From Rickettsiales bacterium (GTDB taxonomy: Bacteria > Pseudomonadota > Alphaproteobacteria > Rickettsiales > SXRF01): a stretch of DNA of 42,557 nucleotides. Positions 24,853-33,814 of this stretch are shown here, piece by piece. The notes beneath the pieces were generated by a model. That model did not search any database and was not told the origin of the DNA. It was given only the letters and a program-made list of their open reading frames with translations. The position numbers and the translations under genes are program-made. Positions within the stretch are counted from its first letter, which is position 1; each line of letters starts with the position of its first letter. Location of the stretch: contig JAJTHB010000004.1 of NCBI GenBank assembly GCA_021299465.1, positions 1 through 42,557 on the forward strand, in the 5' to 3' direction.

Positions 24853-25938
24853 ATGACAGCATCACAGCAATATAAAACCCTGGTTTTCCCTGCGCTTGGA
24901 CAAGATGCTCTCGATTACCTATCGGCCGCTAAGCGTCGTTTTGAACCACTGATTGCAGCCGCATCTGTTTATGATGCCGACATGGAAGCCGCATTTGGAA
25001 CATTACAGATACTGCCTTATGTTTATGACGAAGCATTTGAGGAAGTCTTTGTATCACTCTTGACCACCAATCAGATCAGCGAGATTTACTCTCCCGTGGC
25101 CAGCGTCTACGCCTATCTTGAAAAATTCATAGCCCAAAAAAAACTTGCCATAAACTTAATCGGCAATTCACCCATTCGTGATCAGGTTGATGCCTACCGC
25201 TTACTGCGAAAGAAAGCGGCCGCGGCGCATGGATTCATTTCCACCTGCGCCGATACAGAAAACATTGTTTCACCCATTGAAACGGCAGCCATCACTCGCC
25301 ATGCCAGACATATTTATGGTGAATCGAACAATGATAAGCTTACTGCGATAATGGCTATTTTTGCCAGCGCGCCAAAAGGCGACGTCGTGGAAATTGGCTC
25401 GATGCTTGGTAAGTCGCTTTCCGTGCTGCAATATCTTGCTAAACGTTATCAAATTGGTTCCGTGCTCTCGGTTGATCCGCTCACGCCCGCCGCATCGTTG
25501 CAGCATGACTCTCCCACTGTCGCCCTCGCCTCGATGGATGACCAATGGGATTATGATATTTTGCGCGAAGCCATCATCATCAATGCACTGCCGCTTGCTT
25601 TCGGGCAGTTCAATTATATTCGCATGGAATCAGAGTTCGCGTTTGATGTGTATCAAAAACAAGGTGTGATTCGCAGCGAGCATTTTGGTGATGTATCTTA
25701 TTCTGGGAAGATCAGTGTCATCCATATTGATGGCAATCATGATTATAAACAGGTCAATAAGGATTGCGAGCTATGGCTTACGCGGCTTGCACCAGGCGCA
25801 TGGGTTATTATCGATGATTATATCTGGGCGCATGGCGACGGGCCGTATCGTGTGGGCAATAGCCTGCTGGAAAAACGCTGGCAGGATATTGAGCGCGCGT
25901 TTGTATGCGGCAAGGCATTGTTTATACAATTCCGTTAA
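24853..25938 (+). CDS. class I SAM-dependent methyltransferase (Methyltransf_24-like)
   Basis: 361 residues. The N-terminal ~150 residues are unrecognised. The C-terminal part has motif I VVEIGSMLGKSLSVL (~176-190), VLSVDPL (motif II acidic end), IHIDGNHDYKQVNKD (motif IV, with the HIDGxHxY signature of this subgroup) and WVIIDDYIW. This signature occurs in sugar and secondary-metabolite methyltransferases, including macrocin O-methyltransferase relatives. SD GGAAGG precedes the ATG. It opens the glycan/modification locus that runs to 39557; O-methylation of a sugar is plausible but inferred. Confidence 0.8.
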   Translation: MTASQQYKTLVFPALGQDALDYLSAAKRRFEPLIAAASVYDADMEAAFGTLQILPYVYDEAFEEVFVSLLTTNQISEIYSPVASVYAYLEKFIAQKKLAINLIGNSPIRDQVDAYRLLRKKAAAAHGFISTCADTENIVSPIETAAITRHARHIYGESNNDKLTAIMAIFASAPKGDVVEIGSMLGKSLSVLQYLAKRYQIGSVLSVDPLTPAASLQHDSPTVALASMDDQWDYDILREAIIINALPLAFGQFNYIRMESEFAFDVYQKQGVIRSEHFGDVSYSGKISVIHIDGNHDYKQVNKDCELWLTRLAPGAWVIIDDYIWAHGDGPYRVGNSLLEKRWQDIERAFVCGKALFIQFR

Positions 25939-26621
25939 CGGCGCGTACCAACTACTATCCAGGCTTTCACATTGATTCCCCAGTAATTATCATCACAAAA
26001 TCCAATGCGAAGATCGTTAAATAAAGGCGAAAATTCCTGAACAATCTGGTCTTCATCCGGAAAGACTCGAAACAAGACGTTGTTGCGCAATTTATAGGGG
26101 TCGTTGGTAATGCGGTAATGGCCATCTTTTTCTGGCTTTGCGTCTTTTAGTATATAGCCGCCCATCATCGGCAATGAGCATACCAGTGTTGCGTCTTTAC
26201 GACTTACGCGCGCTATTTCAGCGAGATTATCTTTGAACGTACTGCCATCTTCCACATAGTGGCAAGAATGGCAGGCGAGCACATAATCAAAAAATGCATC
26301 TTCAAATGGAATGCTGCGATTGGTACCGTAACGCAAGTCAGCCTCGATATTGACGCTGCGCAATCTTTCTCGAGTCATGGCGCTCAATTGTTCACTGATT
26401 TCCACACCATAAAGTTCAAAGCCAAGATTGTTCAGAAGCGGCAGGTTGCGTCCATCGCCGTAACCGAGATCAAGCACCTTGCTGCCAGGATAATTGGTTT
26501 GGTCCAGTTTTAAGTTAGGATATGTGCCGAGGAAGGCGCGGATTACAAATTCGGTGGGGTAGAGATGCGGCCCTTGCCGTTTACTGTAAAAATCTAAAAA
26601 CTCTGTCGCGGTTTTTGTCAT
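25935..26621 (-). CDS. class I SAM-dependent methyltransferase
   Basis: 228 residues. Motif I is VLDLGYGDGRNLPLL (~49-63), acidic post-I LYGVEIS, and motif IV FFDYVLACHSCHYV. Belongs to the Methyltransf_11/25 type. The ATG at 26621 overlaps the stop of the next upstream gene (another methyltransferase) by ATGA and has AAGGAGTCATC upstream, so the two are translationally coupled. The stop overlaps the convergent methyltransferase by 4 bp. Substrate unknown; locus context suggests a glycan or small molecule. Confidence 0.85.
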   Translation of the reverse strand: MTKTATEFLDFYSKRQGPHLYPTEFVIRAFLGTYPNLKLDQTNYPGSKVLDLGYGDGRNLPLLNNLGFELYGVEISEQLSAMTRERLRSVNIEADLRYGTNRSIPFEDAFFDYVLACHSCHYVEDGSTFKDNLAEIARVSRKDATLVCSLPMMGGYILKDAKPEKDGHYRITNDPYKLRNNVLFRVFPDEDQIVQEFSPLFNDLRIGFCDDNYWGINVKAWIVVGTRR

Positions 26622-27631
26622 GATGACTCCTTATCCACAAGAGCAGCGCTGCGGATCGCGTCTTCCAGCCACTGATGCTTGCTTTTACCAGTTTTTTTTC
26701 GCGCTTCTTCCATCAATTGCAATGCTTCCGGTGTTACGCCTTCAGGCCTTCCGTAATAGCGCGTGCGGTGCGTGCCGCCGCGTGGCCCGGGAATTGGAAA
26801 ATCGAAATCGGCTTTGGGTGTCCCCTCGCCTACTTCAAAATCAATCACATAAAACACTTCACCGATAATCCAGCGTAGTTTGGTATTGCGTGCTTCCACC
26901 GGTAGATACTGCAGCGGCAGAGGATATACATAGTGCGGGTTGGAGTTCATTAGAATTTTGCCAAACTCTGTATCACGCAGCCACGGCGGCATGCTTTCAT
27001 CACCCATCACCACTTTTCCGCCGGGCTTTGTGACACGTACCGCCTCTTTGAAGGCGCGGGCAATGTCAGAAAATGTATTGAGACCACCAAAATGATAGAC
27101 CGCATCAAACATCTTGTCAGGAAAAGGTAAATAGCTGGCGTTGGATAGGAAGAACGCAGGCTCTGGAGTCTGGTTGGAGAGGCGCTCTCTGGCAAATTTG
27201 AAAAGCTTGGGCGAGATATCCTGCATGTAAAGTTTTCCGTCAGGCCCGAGCCGTTTCAGGATAAGCTCTGAATCACGCCCGCTGCCAGCGCCCGTCTCAA
27301 GCACCACGGAGTCCGGCTTGAGGCAAAGGTCATCAATCATGCGATTACGCTCTATTTCTTCATCAACACCAAATGTTTCAAAGGTGAGTGGCAGATATGC
27401 GTCATACTCGTCAGCCTTTGTGTCGTAATATGCTTTCGCTTCGGCATCGCTGTCGGCTAATTTAAACGGGTAGGTGAAATCGGGCACCCCATCGTTGATA
27501 GGATAACAATGTGCATCGCCGGCCTTAAGGGTTCCCTCCATAACATCTTCCCCCTGTTGCTTGGAGGCAGATAAAACAAGAGGGGCATGGGTGGCCGGAC
27601 AGCGATAAACAGACGAGAGCACAGCTTTCAT
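26618..27631 (-). CDS. SAM-dependent methyltransferase with Trm112-like N-terminus
   Basis: 337 residues. The N-terminal ~55 residues (VYRCPATHAPLVLS ... YPINDGVPDFTYP) resemble a Trm112-like domain, here with only one Cys, so probably not zinc-binding. The catalytic domain has motif I VLETGAGSGRDSELIL (~109-124), LYMQDISPKLF, and FDAVYHFGGLNTF. Methyltransf_11/25 type. Coupled to the downstream methyltransferase by ATGA. An unusual His/Arg-rich PRGGTHRTRYYGR segment lies near the C-terminus. Confidence 0.83.
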   Translation of the reverse strand: MKAVLSSVYRCPATHAPLVLSASKQQGEDVMEGTLKAGDAHCYPINDGVPDFTYPFKLADSDAEAKAYYDTKADEYDAYLPLTFETFGVDEEIERNRMIDDLCLKPDSVVLETGAGSGRDSELILKRLGPDGKLYMQDISPKLFKFARERLSNQTPEPAFFLSNASYLPFPDKMFDAVYHFGGLNTFSDIARAFKEAVRVTKPGGKVVMGDESMPPWLRDTEFGKILMNSNPHYVYPLPLQYLPVEARNTKLRWIIGEVFYVIDFEVGEGTPKADFDFPIPGPRGGTHRTRYYGRPEGVTPEALQLMEEARKKTGKSKHQWLEDAIRSAALVDKESS

Positions 27632-27710
27632 GATCGTATGGTTTTAGGTTGTAGCGTGGTGTAGCTTATGATTAATTGAGGATAGATTTCGTAGACAAAC
27701 ATAGCATGCA

Positions 27711-28352
27711 ATGACCAGCTGGCAAAGCTATATCAATCTGTACAAAGCGCATGGCTTACCGCGCGTGTGGACGCATCTCAAGGAAGTTGAGTGGTTTGAC
27801 TATCGGCATGGAACAGATACCGCCACATGGCTTCCGCTCAGCGGCTACGACGGCGATATTACAGACAGTAAACATTACCAGGCTTCCTTCACCAGCGAGG
27901 TTGTCCGTGTGTTTAAAAAAATCACGTCAGACTATGATATTACAAACCATTATTTTTATGACATTGGCGCCGGCAAGGGGAAAATACTCATTCTCGCCAA
28001 TGAGTATCTAAAATGTCGCGCTTACTACGGAATCGAGTGCAATGAAGAGCTGGCAAGCATCGCGCGCAGCAACCTACAGAAAACTGGGGCGCAAGGCATC
28101 ATCGTTCAAGGTCGTGCCGAACAATTCACCGATTATGCCGAGCAGTGTATTGTCTATTTATGCGATCCTTTCGGGGAGGATACGCTGCGGGCAATCCTAA
28201 CACAGATCAAGCAAAAAGCCCGAACGGTCATTCTCGCTTATAATAACCCTGTTTATCCCGTCGATAGCTATGGGTTTGTTCGCGTAGCAGAAACAACGGG
28301 CTGGCATGCCAACTACCAGACCGGCATCTTTATTTACACGGCCAAAGTATAG
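27711..28352 (+). CDS. class I SAM-dependent methyltransferase
   Basis: 213 residues. Motif I is FYDIGAGKGKILILA (~83-97), then YYGIECNEELASIARSNL, GRAEQF, and VYLCDPFGEDTL as motif IV. The arrangement resembles small Rossmann methyltransferases found in polysaccharide loci. Divergent from the two-methyltransferase operon with 79 bp between starts. The next gene opens 2-14 bp after its stop, suggesting an operon with the beta-propeller and Eis-like genes. Confidence 0.8.
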   Translation: MTSWQSYINLYKAHGLPRVWTHLKEVEWFDYRHGTDTATWLPLSGYDGDITDSKHYQASFTSEVVRVFKKITSDYDITNHYFYDIGAGKGKILILANEYLKCRAYYGIECNEELASIARSNLQKTGAQGIIVQGRAEQFTDYAEQCIVYLCDPFGEDTLRAILTQIKQKARTVILAYNNPVYPVDSYGFVRVAETTGWHANYQTGIFIYTAKV

Positions 28353-28366
28353 TTGTGGACGATAGC

Positions 28367-29317
28367 ATGGTCTGGATCAAACAATCGTTTATATACGGCC
28401 CAGGCAATAAATCCCACAGCGAACCGCAGTGGATGAAAAGCCATGCGCAGGTGCCAACGGCACTGGTTTGCAGCGATCGGATCCGCATCTATATTACGGT
28501 ACGTCCAGACCAGCAGACCAGCATGGTAACTTTTGTAGATGTTGCTCTCGATGATCCCTCGCGCGTGATTTATGTCCACAAAGAACCAATCCTTGAGTTG
28601 GGTGCGCCCGGCACGTTTGATGAGTTTGGCATTATGCCGGCAGCAGTGGTACGAAATGGTGACGAGGTATGGCTTTACACGACGGGCTGGCAACGCGGGA
28701 AAACCGTTCCCTATCTTAATGCCATTGGCCTTGCCGTGAGCAAGGATGGCGGCAAAACATTTTCCAAGCCTTACGCCGGTCCTGTCTTATCAATTACGCA
28801 TTTAGAACCTTTTTCCAGCATGTCTCCCAGCATAATCAAGCGCGAAGGCGTTTGGCATATGTGGTATGGTTCTGGCGTGGACTGGGTTAAGGTGGGCGAT
28901 AAATTCGAACCGCTTTATTACATTTATTATGCACGTTCTGAAGACGGGGTGGTGTGGCAGCGTCCGGGTATATGCTGCATACCGGGTGAACATAAAGATG
29001 AAGCGACCACACGCCCTTGCGTTATTTTTGACAACGGGCTTTATCATATGTGGTTTAGTTATCGCGGTTCAGTTGAATTTCGCGGCGGCAGCGGCAGCTA
29101 TCGTATTGGCTATGCGAGTTCGCACGATGGACTTACATGGCAGCGTGATGATAGCAAGGCGGGGATTGCAGTGAGCGACTCTGGCTGGGACTCACAAATG
29201 GTTGCGTATCCAAATATTGTTGATACTGAATATGGACGCTACCTGTTTTATAATGGCAATGATTTCGGCAGTGGCGGCTTTGGCTATGCCAAGCAAAGGG
29301 GTATGCCTTCAATATAA
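28367..29317 (+). CDS. five-bladed beta-propeller glycosidase-like protein
   Basis: 316 residues from the ATG at 28367; a GTG at 28355 is an alternative and neither has a strong Shine-Dalgarno, consistent with coupling to the upstream gene. Repeating blades are visible: WLYTTGW, GLAVSKDGGKTFSK, MSPSIIKREGVWHMWYGSG, YYARSEDGVVWQRPG, PCVIFDNGLYHMWFSYRG, IGYASSHDGLTWQRDD, and PNIVDTEYGRYLFYNGNDFG. The Asp-Gly-x-Thr/Val-Trp and HMWY/F repeats are typical of the GH32/43/62/68 propeller fold. No signal peptide, so it acts in the cytoplasm, perhaps on a sugar intermediate; activity not proven. Confidence 0.75.
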   Translation: MVWIKQSFIYGPGNKSHSEPQWMKSHAQVPTALVCSDRIRIYITVRPDQQTSMVTFVDVALDDPSRVIYVHKEPILELGAPGTFDEFGIMPAAVVRNGDEVWLYTTGWQRGKTVPYLNAIGLAVSKDGGKTFSKPYAGPVLSITHLEPFSSMSPSIIKREGVWHMWYGSGVDWVKVGDKFEPLYYIYYARSEDGVVWQRPGICCIPGEHKDEATTRPCVIFDNGLYHMWFSYRGSVEFRGGSGSYRIGYASSHDGLTWQRDDSKAGIAVSDSGWDSQMVAYPNIVDTEYGRYLFYNGNDFGSGGFGYAKQRGMPSI

Positions 29318-29356
29318 CAAGATATATCGTTTGAAAGTAACTGGAGGTTTGGTGCG

Positions 29357-30613
29357 ATGAGCGATTACACATGGGTATATTTTGATGTTGCCAATAAAGA
29401 ACATATAGCCGCGCATGACCGGCTGATGCGTCAAGCTTTTGCAACCACGTCGGCACGTAATGTCGAGCTTCGCGCACAAGCCGGTGAGCAAAACACCAGG
29501 CTTTTATATAAAAACAACCAAGCGGTGGCGGCAGTGAGCATTGAGCCATGCGGCCAATACTGGAATGGTAAGCGCGTGCCATGCGCCACGCTATGTGGGC
29601 TCGCCGTTGGGCTGGATGCGCGCGGTCAGGGCGCTGGCGTGGCACTGGCGGAGCACACTTTCCGCGAGGTAAAAGAGCGCGGGATTCCTATGATTAGTTT
29701 ATATGCGTCAAACATGGGTTATTACCGCAGCGTTGGCTATGAGGTTTCGGCTATCCGCACACGTTATCGATCGTACCTCGATGCATGGGTGCTGGAAAAA
29801 ACGTCAGAGCTGCCGCCGGTTAAACATCACCCGATGCCGGAAGAATGGGCGTTTAATGATGGCATGCTGCCTGAATGGGCACCGGTAGCAGCTATTTATC
29901 AGGGTTTCGCTGAAAAGCAGAATGGGATGTTTGACCGTAGCGCGTTTCATTGGGCTACCAAGATTACGCGTGACCGTGGCCTGGCTCGCGGCTTTGACCG
30001 CTGCCTGCCGCAAGATATGTTTTTAATCGGTGAATCTAACGCCACCACTGGCTATGCCGCCTGCAGCTACAGCAAGTCTGACACCATGCTGATCGATGAC
30101 TGGGTCACATTAAATGAGCCCGCCACGCGAAGCCTTATCAATATGCTAAGCCTGCAACGCGCCAATTGGCAATTTATAGAATGGTATGGCGCGCCGGTCG
30201 ACAGGCTGGCGATGCTGCTCGCAAACCACGGCTTACCCTATCAGCGTTGGTGGGTGACCGAGCAAACATATCTGATGACACGCATGCTCGATATTCCCGC
30301 TGCACTTACTGCACGCGGTTATGGCGATGCAAGCGGCGAGGTGATATTGGATGTTACAGATAATCTGCTCACTGAAAATAGCGGGCGTTACTGCCTCACC
30401 GTGCATCATGGCAAGGCAAGTGTTACCTCCGGCCAAAGCGCGAAGGCATCCGTCATTAAAATGAACGTTAAGGGTCTTAGCGCCTTGTATTCAGGTATTC
30501 TTTCACCCCAAGACTTACTTGCCAGTGGCCATGTAGAGGCAGATGAAGCAGGCATTGCCGCGCTTGAGCGATTGTTTAGCTGTGCCAAACCGTGGAATAC
30601 AGATCAGTGTTAG
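29357..30613 (+). CDS. Eis-like GNAT N-acetyltransferase with SCP2-type domain
   Basis: 418 residues. The first GNAT domain contains CGLAVGLDARGQGAGVALAEH, the acetyl-CoA pyrophosphate-binding loop, then ISLYASNMGYYRSVGYE. A second degenerate GNAT domain follows, and the C-terminal ~100 residues (CLTVHHGKASVTSG ... LSALYSGILSPQDLLASG) resemble the sterol-carrier-protein-like domain of the Eis family. Eis proteins acetylate amines, including aminoglycosides and protein lysines. SD GGAGG precedes the ATG. Here, N-acetylation of an amino sugar or of a carrier-bound residue is plausible. Confidence 0.8.
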   Translation: MSDYTWVYFDVANKEHIAAHDRLMRQAFATTSARNVELRAQAGEQNTRLLYKNNQAVAAVSIEPCGQYWNGKRVPCATLCGLAVGLDARGQGAGVALAEHTFREVKERGIPMISLYASNMGYYRSVGYEVSAIRTRYRSYLDAWVLEKTSELPPVKHHPMPEEWAFNDGMLPEWAPVAAIYQGFAEKQNGMFDRSAFHWATKITRDRGLARGFDRCLPQDMFLIGESNATTGYAACSYSKSDTMLIDDWVTLNEPATRSLINMLSLQRANWQFIEWYGAPVDRLAMLLANHGLPYQRWWVTEQTYLMTRMLDIPAALTARGYGDASGEVILDVTDNLLTENSGRYCLTVHHGKASVTSGQSAKASVIKMNVKGLSALYSGILSPQDLLASGHVEADEAGIAALERLFSCAKPWNTDQC

Positions 30614-30623
30614 GACTAACGGC

Positions 30624-31379
30624 TTACAGCGTAAGCCCGCCGTCGATTTCTAAAACTGTTCCGTTTACATAATCATTCTTTATGGCAAACAAAACGGCAT
30701 CCACTATCGATTTGGGCTCGCCCATTTTTCTCAGCGGAATGCGGCTGGTGATCCCCTCCAGCTGCGTGTCGCTGACGGCTTTTCGTGTCGATGGCGTATC
30801 GATATAGCCCGGCGCTACCGCCACACTGCGAATACCAAGCGGCGATAATTCTTTTGCCCAGACGGCGGTGAGCGCGTTGACACCGGCTTTACTCGCGGAA
30901 TAAGCGCTCTGCCCGCTATTACCCGCCGCGCTTACGGAGCTGATATTCACGATCACGCCTTTAATGCGCGCTTTTGCCATGCGCTGCGCCACAAACTGCG
31001 ACACATAAAATACCGATGAGAGATTGACCGCGATTAAGCGCTGCCAGTTTTCGGCTGCCTGCTGCATCGCATCATCGCTTTTTTCAAGCAGGTTCACCAG
31101 CGGCGCGCTGTAAAGAATGCCCGCGCCATTGATTAAAATATCCACGCTCTGGTGGTCCTGATAAACTTGCTTAAGCACCGGATACGTCGTTTCAAACTGG
31201 CTGATATCGCAGCAGACAGTGCTAACCTGCGGCGATTTAAGCGCAGCCAGTTTTGCTGCATCGATATCAAACGCAATCACATGCTGGGCACCTGCGGCAA
31301 TCAATGCTCGTACCAGCTCGCTTCCAAGATCCCCGCCCGCGCCCGTGACTAAGGCTGTTTTTCCGGTAAGCTCCATCAC
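30624..31379 (-). CDS. short-chain dehydrogenase/reductase (FabG-like)
   Basis: 251 residues. Classical SDR: cofactor loop TGAGGDLGSE (12-21), CCDIS, NGAGILYS, ISSVSAAG with catalytic Ser, and YSASKAG with Tyr160 and Lys164. The C-terminus ends VLEIDGGLTL. It overlaps the acyl carrier protein gene by ATGA (31376-31379), so it may reduce a carrier-bound ketone or act on a sugar. FabG-like SDRs next to stand-alone ACPs are known from flagellin-glycosylation islands. Confidence 0.9.
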   Translation of the reverse strand: MMELTGKTALVTGAGGDLGSELVRALIAAGAQHVIAFDIDAAKLAALKSPQVSTVCCDISQFETTYPVLKQVYQDHQSVDILINGAGILYSAPLVNLLEKSDDAMQQAAENWQRLIAVNLSSVFYVSQFVAQRMAKARIKGVIVNISSVSAAGNSGQSAYSASKAGVNALTAVWAKELSPLGIRSVAVAPGYIDTPSTRKAVSDTQLEGITSRIPLRKMGEPKSIVDAVLFAIKNDYVNGTVLEIDGGLTL

Positions 31380-31600
31380 ACACCGCGCTGTTTAAGGATC
31401 TGTTTGATGGCCTCCAGTGAAACCATATCGGCAATCTCATCACCGGTCAGTTCAATCCGGTAGTTTTGCTCAATCGCCACGATGAGTTCCATATGTTTCA
31501 GCGAGTCCCACTCGGCGATATCGCGCATATGCAAGTCATCGGTGATCCGGCTTTCAGAAACGCGCAGCACGCGCGCCATTAATTTTGTGATTGTCTCCAT
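31376..31600 (-). CDS. stand-alone acyl/peptidyl carrier protein
   Basis: 74 residues. WDSLKHMELI carries the DSL phosphopantetheine site at Ser33; the predicted helix pattern (METITKLMARVLRV, DSL helix, LTGDEIADMVSLEAI) is that of a carrier protein. It is more like a specialised ACP or DltC-type carrier than the housekeeping AcpP. Its start is only 21 bp from the divergent adenylation-enzyme start and no clear Shine-Dalgarno is visible. Probably the partner that the adenylation enzyme loads. Confidence 0.9.
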   Translation of the reverse strand: METITKLMARVLRVSESRITDDLHMRDIAEWDSLKHMELIVAIEQNYRIELTGDEIADMVSLEAIKQILKQRGV

Positions 31601-31621
31601 AGGCTATTTATTTCACAATCT

Positions 31622-33142
31622 ATGCCGATGACAACGACTATCTACAATATGGGGCTGCGCTTCAAAAGCATTGCCAGAGATTTTCCGCATCATATCGCGC
31701 TGAGCTTTGCGGACGGCACCTCGCTGGCTTACGGAACGCTTGATACGAGAAGCGATGAGGTGGCAGCACATTTGCTGAAGGCTGGCGCGGTGCCGCAGCG
31801 CGTGGTTGTCATTGTTGCCGATAAGCATCCGATTACCTACACGGCCATGCTCGCCTGCCTTAAGATCGGCGCGCCTTATGTGGTGCTGGATACGGCAAGT
31901 CCGATGGCGAGGCTGGATAAAATCTTAAGCCAGTGCCAGCCAGCGATCATTGTATCCGAGAAAGCGGAATTTTCATGGGGCGATACGCGTGCTGTGTTAT
32001 TTGATGATCTTAAGCAGGAAACATCGCCCATTGATATCGGCGTGATAGAGGCGGTGAGCGGGAGCACTCCAGCCTATGTGATGTTCACCTCCGGCTCGAC
32101 AGGCTTTCCCAAGGGCGTGACCATTTCGCATGCCAGCATGCTGAATTTCTGCCACTGGGCGCGTGAAACCTTTACCATAACTCCAGAGGATTGTTTAAGC
32201 GGCGTTAACCCGCTTTATTTTGATAATTCGGTGTTTGATGTGACGGCATCGCTATTCAATGGTGCGTGCCTTAGACCCGTAGCGCGCGATGTATTGGCGC
32301 AGGCCAAACAGCTCGTGGAACACACTTCAGCCTGTACGATGTGGTTCTCGGTGCCGTCGCTGCTGATTTATCTGGGGGCGATGAAAGCGCTTGATAAAAG
32401 CCGCTGGCCCAGCATGCGCGCGATTATTTTTGGCGGCGAAGGTTTTGCCAAGGCAGAATTAAAAAAACTCCACAGCATGTTTGGCATGCAGGCGACATTG
32501 TGGAACGTATACGGCCCCACTGAATGCACCTGCATCTGCTCAGCCTATGCGATCAGCGATGATGACTTCGCCGATATGAACAAACTCGCGCCGCTCGGCC
32601 TGCTTGCGCCGATTGTTGAAGGTTCGGTGATGAATGACGATGGGACAAAGCAGGTCGAGGGCGGTGAGGTGGGCGAGCTTTATTTATACGGCCCGCAAAT
32701 CGCGCTTGGATATTACAATGACCCTGAGCGCACAAGAGCATCGTTTGGTGAGCAGCCGCCTTGCTACCGCACCGGCGACCTTGTCTACCGCGATACAGAA
32801 ACCGGCTATTATCATTTCGCCGGGCGCAAGGATAACCAGATCAAGCATATGGGCTATCGCATCGAGCTGGAAGAAATCGAAGCGGCGCTGAATGGATTTG
32901 CGGAAGTGGCGCAGGCGGCGGTGATTTACGATAAGCATGCCACCCATGGCGGGCGCATCATCGCCTTTATGACCTGCGCGGAGGATATTGAACCGGCGGT
33001 GCTAAAAACCCGTTTGCGTGAGCTGCTGCCTTCCTACATGATTCCCGAAGAGCTTCATGTCATGCCAGCGCTGCCTAAAAACGCCAATGGCAAAATTGAT
33101 CGCGGCGCTTTAAAAGAAACAGTAAGGGAGAGTCATGCGTAA
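31622..33142 (+). CDS. amino-acid-activating adenylation enzyme (DltA/NRPS A-domain-like)
   Basis: 506 residues, a stand-alone adenylation domain. Core motifs: A3 TSGSTGFPKG (156-165), A4 FDNSVFDV with Asp201 at the position that binds the alpha-amino group in amino-acid-activating domains (GrsA Asp235), A5 NVYGPTECT, A7 YRTGDL, A8 GRKDNQIKHMGYRIELEEIE, and A10 NANGKIDR with the catalytic Lys. The Asp points to an amino-acid rather than a fatty-acid substrate; the overall look is close to DltA. It likely loads the divergent carrier protein. No Shine-Dalgarno is evident at the ATG 31622, suggesting leaderless or atypical initiation. The stop overlaps the next gene by 8 bp. Confidence 0.88.
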   Translation: MPMTTTIYNMGLRFKSIARDFPHHIALSFADGTSLAYGTLDTRSDEVAAHLLKAGAVPQRVVVIVADKHPITYTAMLACLKIGAPYVVLDTASPMARLDKILSQCQPAIIVSEKAEFSWGDTRAVLFDDLKQETSPIDIGVIEAVSGSTPAYVMFTSGSTGFPKGVTISHASMLNFCHWARETFTITPEDCLSGVNPLYFDNSVFDVTASLFNGACLRPVARDVLAQAKQLVEHTSACTMWFSVPSLLIYLGAMKALDKSRWPSMRAIIFGGEGFAKAELKKLHSMFGMQATLWNVYGPTECTCICSAYAISDDDFADMNKLAPLGLLAPIVEGSVMNDDGTKQVEGGEVGELYLYGPQIALGYYNDPERTRASFGEQPPCYRTGDLVYRDTETGYYHFAGRKDNQIKHMGYRIELEEIEAALNGFAEVAQAAVIYDKHATHGGRIIAFMTCAEDIEPAVLKTRLRELLPSYMIPEELHVMPALPKNANGKIDRGALKETVRESHA

Positions 33143-33812
33143 ACTGGTGTTATTCGGCATCGGAAAAATCGGACAGGTGGCCTACCACCATTTTAGTACC
33201 GATAGCGATTATGAAGTGACGGCCTTTGCTGTAGATCAGGCCTTTATTCCGGCTGATAAGCACTTTGACGGCCTGCCGGTGATCCCGTTTGAAGAGATTG
33301 AAAAACATTACCCGCCTGCCGAGTGTGATATGTTTATCGCGGTGGGCTATCAGCAATTAAACCGGCTTCGCGCTGAGCGACTCAAGGATGCGCAGAAAAA
33401 AGGCTACCGGCTTGCCACCTATATCAGTTCGCAGAATAAACATCTAAAGCGCGAGCAGATGGGGGATAATTGCTTCGTCATGTCCGGCGAGCCGCTCCAG
33501 CCACATGCACGCATCGGCGATAATTGTTTCATCTGGACGAACGCGCTGATCGGCCATCACACCCAGGTGGGCAGCCATTGCTGGATCACCTCCGGCGTGG
33601 TGATCGGCGGCAATTGCCGCATTGGCGATTATGGTTTTTTCGGCCTCGGCGCAACGATCGGGCATGAGGTCACCATCGGTGTGAACTCGCTCGTCGGCGC
33701 CGGCGCGCTGATCACTAAAGACGCGCCGGAAAACAGTGTCTATATCCAGCCGGAAACCGAGCGCTTCCGCCTCACCAGTCAGCAGTTTCTGAAAATGAAT
33801 ACGCTGAAATAA
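33135..33812 (+). CDS. NeuD/PglD-type hexapeptide-repeat acyltransferase
   Basis: 225 residues. An N-terminal Rossmann-like region (KLVLFGIGKIGQVAYHHF) precedes a left-handed beta-helix with hexapeptide repeats: DNCFIWTNALIGHHTQVGSHCWITSG in segments, then GGNCRIGDYGFFGLGATIGHEVTIG, and a final VYIQPET. His141/142 in ALIGHHTQVG is a candidate catalytic base by analogy with PglD. Such enzymes N- or O-acetylate (or acylate) UDP-amino sugars. An SD GGGAGAG is present, and the gene is coupled to the adenylation enzyme by overlap. Confidence 0.85.
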   Translation: MRKLVLFGIGKIGQVAYHHFSTDSDYEVTAFAVDQAFIPADKHFDGLPVIPFEEIEKHYPPAECDMFIAVGYQQLNRLRAERLKDAQKKGYRLATYISSQNKHLKREQMGDNCFVMSGEPLQPHARIGDNCFIWTNALIGHHTQVGSHCWITSGVVIGGNCRIGDYGFFGLGATIGHEVTIGVNSLVGAGALITKDAPENSVYIQPETERFRLTSQQFLKMNTLK

Positions 33813-33814
33813 CC

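Noticed and set aside
31613-33142. Antisense open frames across the adenylation gene
   Set aside because: The coding strand has all adenylation motifs A3-A10; the antisense frames show none.
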